Part shown: piece by piece, positions 63,795 to 64,000 of the stretch
How the letters are laid out: every line of letters starts with the position of its first letter
How positions within the stretch are numbered: the stretch's first letter is position 1
Origin: Actinomadura fibrosa
GTDB taxonomy: Bacteria > Actinomycetota > Actinomycetes > Streptosporangiales > Streptosporangiaceae
Reading direction: 5' to 3'
Assembly (NCBI RefSeq): GCF_900659615.1
Contig: NZ_CAACUY010000003.1
Span: forward strand, 97,073 to 161,072
Length of the DNA stretch: 64,000 nucleotides
The notes under the pieces: model-generated
What the model was told of the DNA's origin: nothing
What the model saw: the letters and a program-made list of their open reading frames with translations, nothing else
Databases searched by the model: none
Program-made: the position numbers and the translations under genes

Positions 63795-64000
63795 GTGCTG
63801 CTGTCGTTGCTGTACCGGTTGGTGAGGTGTCTGTTCGGCTTGTTGGCGGTGCTGGTTCGGTCGGATCCGTCCAAGGACGTCGAGTTGCTTGTGCTGCGGC
63901 ATGAGAACCAGGTGCTGCGTCGTCAGCTGGGCGGTCGGCCGCAGTGGGATCACGGCGACCGGCTGTGGTTGGCGGCGTTGTCCCGGCTGGTTCACCGCCG
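63795..64000 (+). CDS. Transposase/integrase-core protein, N-terminal part only
   Basis: From GTG 63795 the frame reads LLSLLYRLVRCLFGLLAVLVRSDPSKDVELLVLRHENQVLRRQLGG, followed by QWDHGDRLWLAALSRLVHR, and runs off the window. LRHENQVLRRQ plus DRLWLAALSRL is the N-terminus of actinobacterial IS481/IS3-type integrase-core transposases. The DDE domain lies outside the window. It starts about 90 bp behind the immunity gene, as often happens at polymorphic toxin loci, where IS elements help swap tips. The exact start is uncertain. Confidence 0.7.
   Translation, partial: MLLSLLYRLVRCLFGLLAVLVRSDPSKDVELLVLRHENQVLRRQLGGRPQWDHGDRLWLAALSRLVHR

Overview
This window comes from a high-GC actinomycete. 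The evidence is strongly G/C-biased third codon positions, GTG and ATG starts behind GGAGG-type sites, many ATGA/GTGA stop-start overlaps, an F420-type luciferase-like monooxygenase, an FxsB-type radical SAM locus and a giant secreted YD/RHS protein. The gene types fit a Streptosporangiales/Thermomonosporaceae-like soil organism, but that placement is inference; no rRNA or tRNA gene is visible.

Layout. (1) 1-2154: one edge of a putative FxsA/FxsB peptide-modification locus, with a partial P-loop ATPase, a small precursor-like peptide and a radical SAM/SPASM maturase. (2) 2085-39060: a large catabolic island. It holds a tannase/feruloyl-esterase-like hydrolase, an oligopeptide-type ABC importer, an FCD regulator, a beta-oxidation set (crotonase, SDR, thiolase, two acyl-CoA dehydrogenases, amidohydrolase), a BVMO / CoA-transferase / esterase-regulator fusion operon, an MFS exporter, a luciferase-like monooxygenase, an NTF2-like protein, a ferredoxin reductase diverging from an aldehyde dehydrogenase - SDR - SDR - P450 - ferredoxin - tandem CoA-transferase - MaoC pair - Ltp2-like aldolase - DUF35 operon, and a BadI/MenB-like crotonase - acyl-CoA synthetase - CitE-like lyase operon. 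(3) 39329-45696: accessory genes, including an NrtR-like Nudix regulator facing a membrane protein / nucleoside-phosphorylase pair that share a sequence motif, and a TetR/SDR pair with twin operators. (4) 46243-48311: a truncated AidB-like gene abutting a tyrosine recombinase. (5) 48988-64000: surface and secreted functions: a small membrane protein, a secreted hydrolase, a secreted repeat/propeller protein, a 3293-residue polymorphic toxin with Hint and C-terminal toxin domains, its probable immunity gene and the start of a transposase.

How the genes may work together (inference). In the island, P450, ferredoxin and ferredoxin reductase could hydroxylate a cyclic hydrocarbon or terpenoid/steroid-like substrate. 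SDRs would make the ketone, the BVMO would insert oxygen, the esterase half of the fusion would open the lactone or ester, and the ALDH would give the acid. CoA-transferases and the acyl-CoA synthetase would activate it, and the acyl-CoA dehydrogenases, hydratases, Ltp2-like retro-aldolase, BadI-like hydrolase, thiolase and CitE-like lyase would degrade the skeleton. Several promoter regions of the island carry a similar AT-rich word (ATTATCAT).

Most notable: the shared motif between the membrane protein at 41236 and the PNP-like protein at 42996 (possible amyloid-type signalling/defence pair), the single-ORF fusion of an HSL-type esterase to an FCD transcription factor at 16627, the FxsA-like peptide whose core does not end in FxSxx, and the new-looking toxin/immunity tip at 62863-63704.
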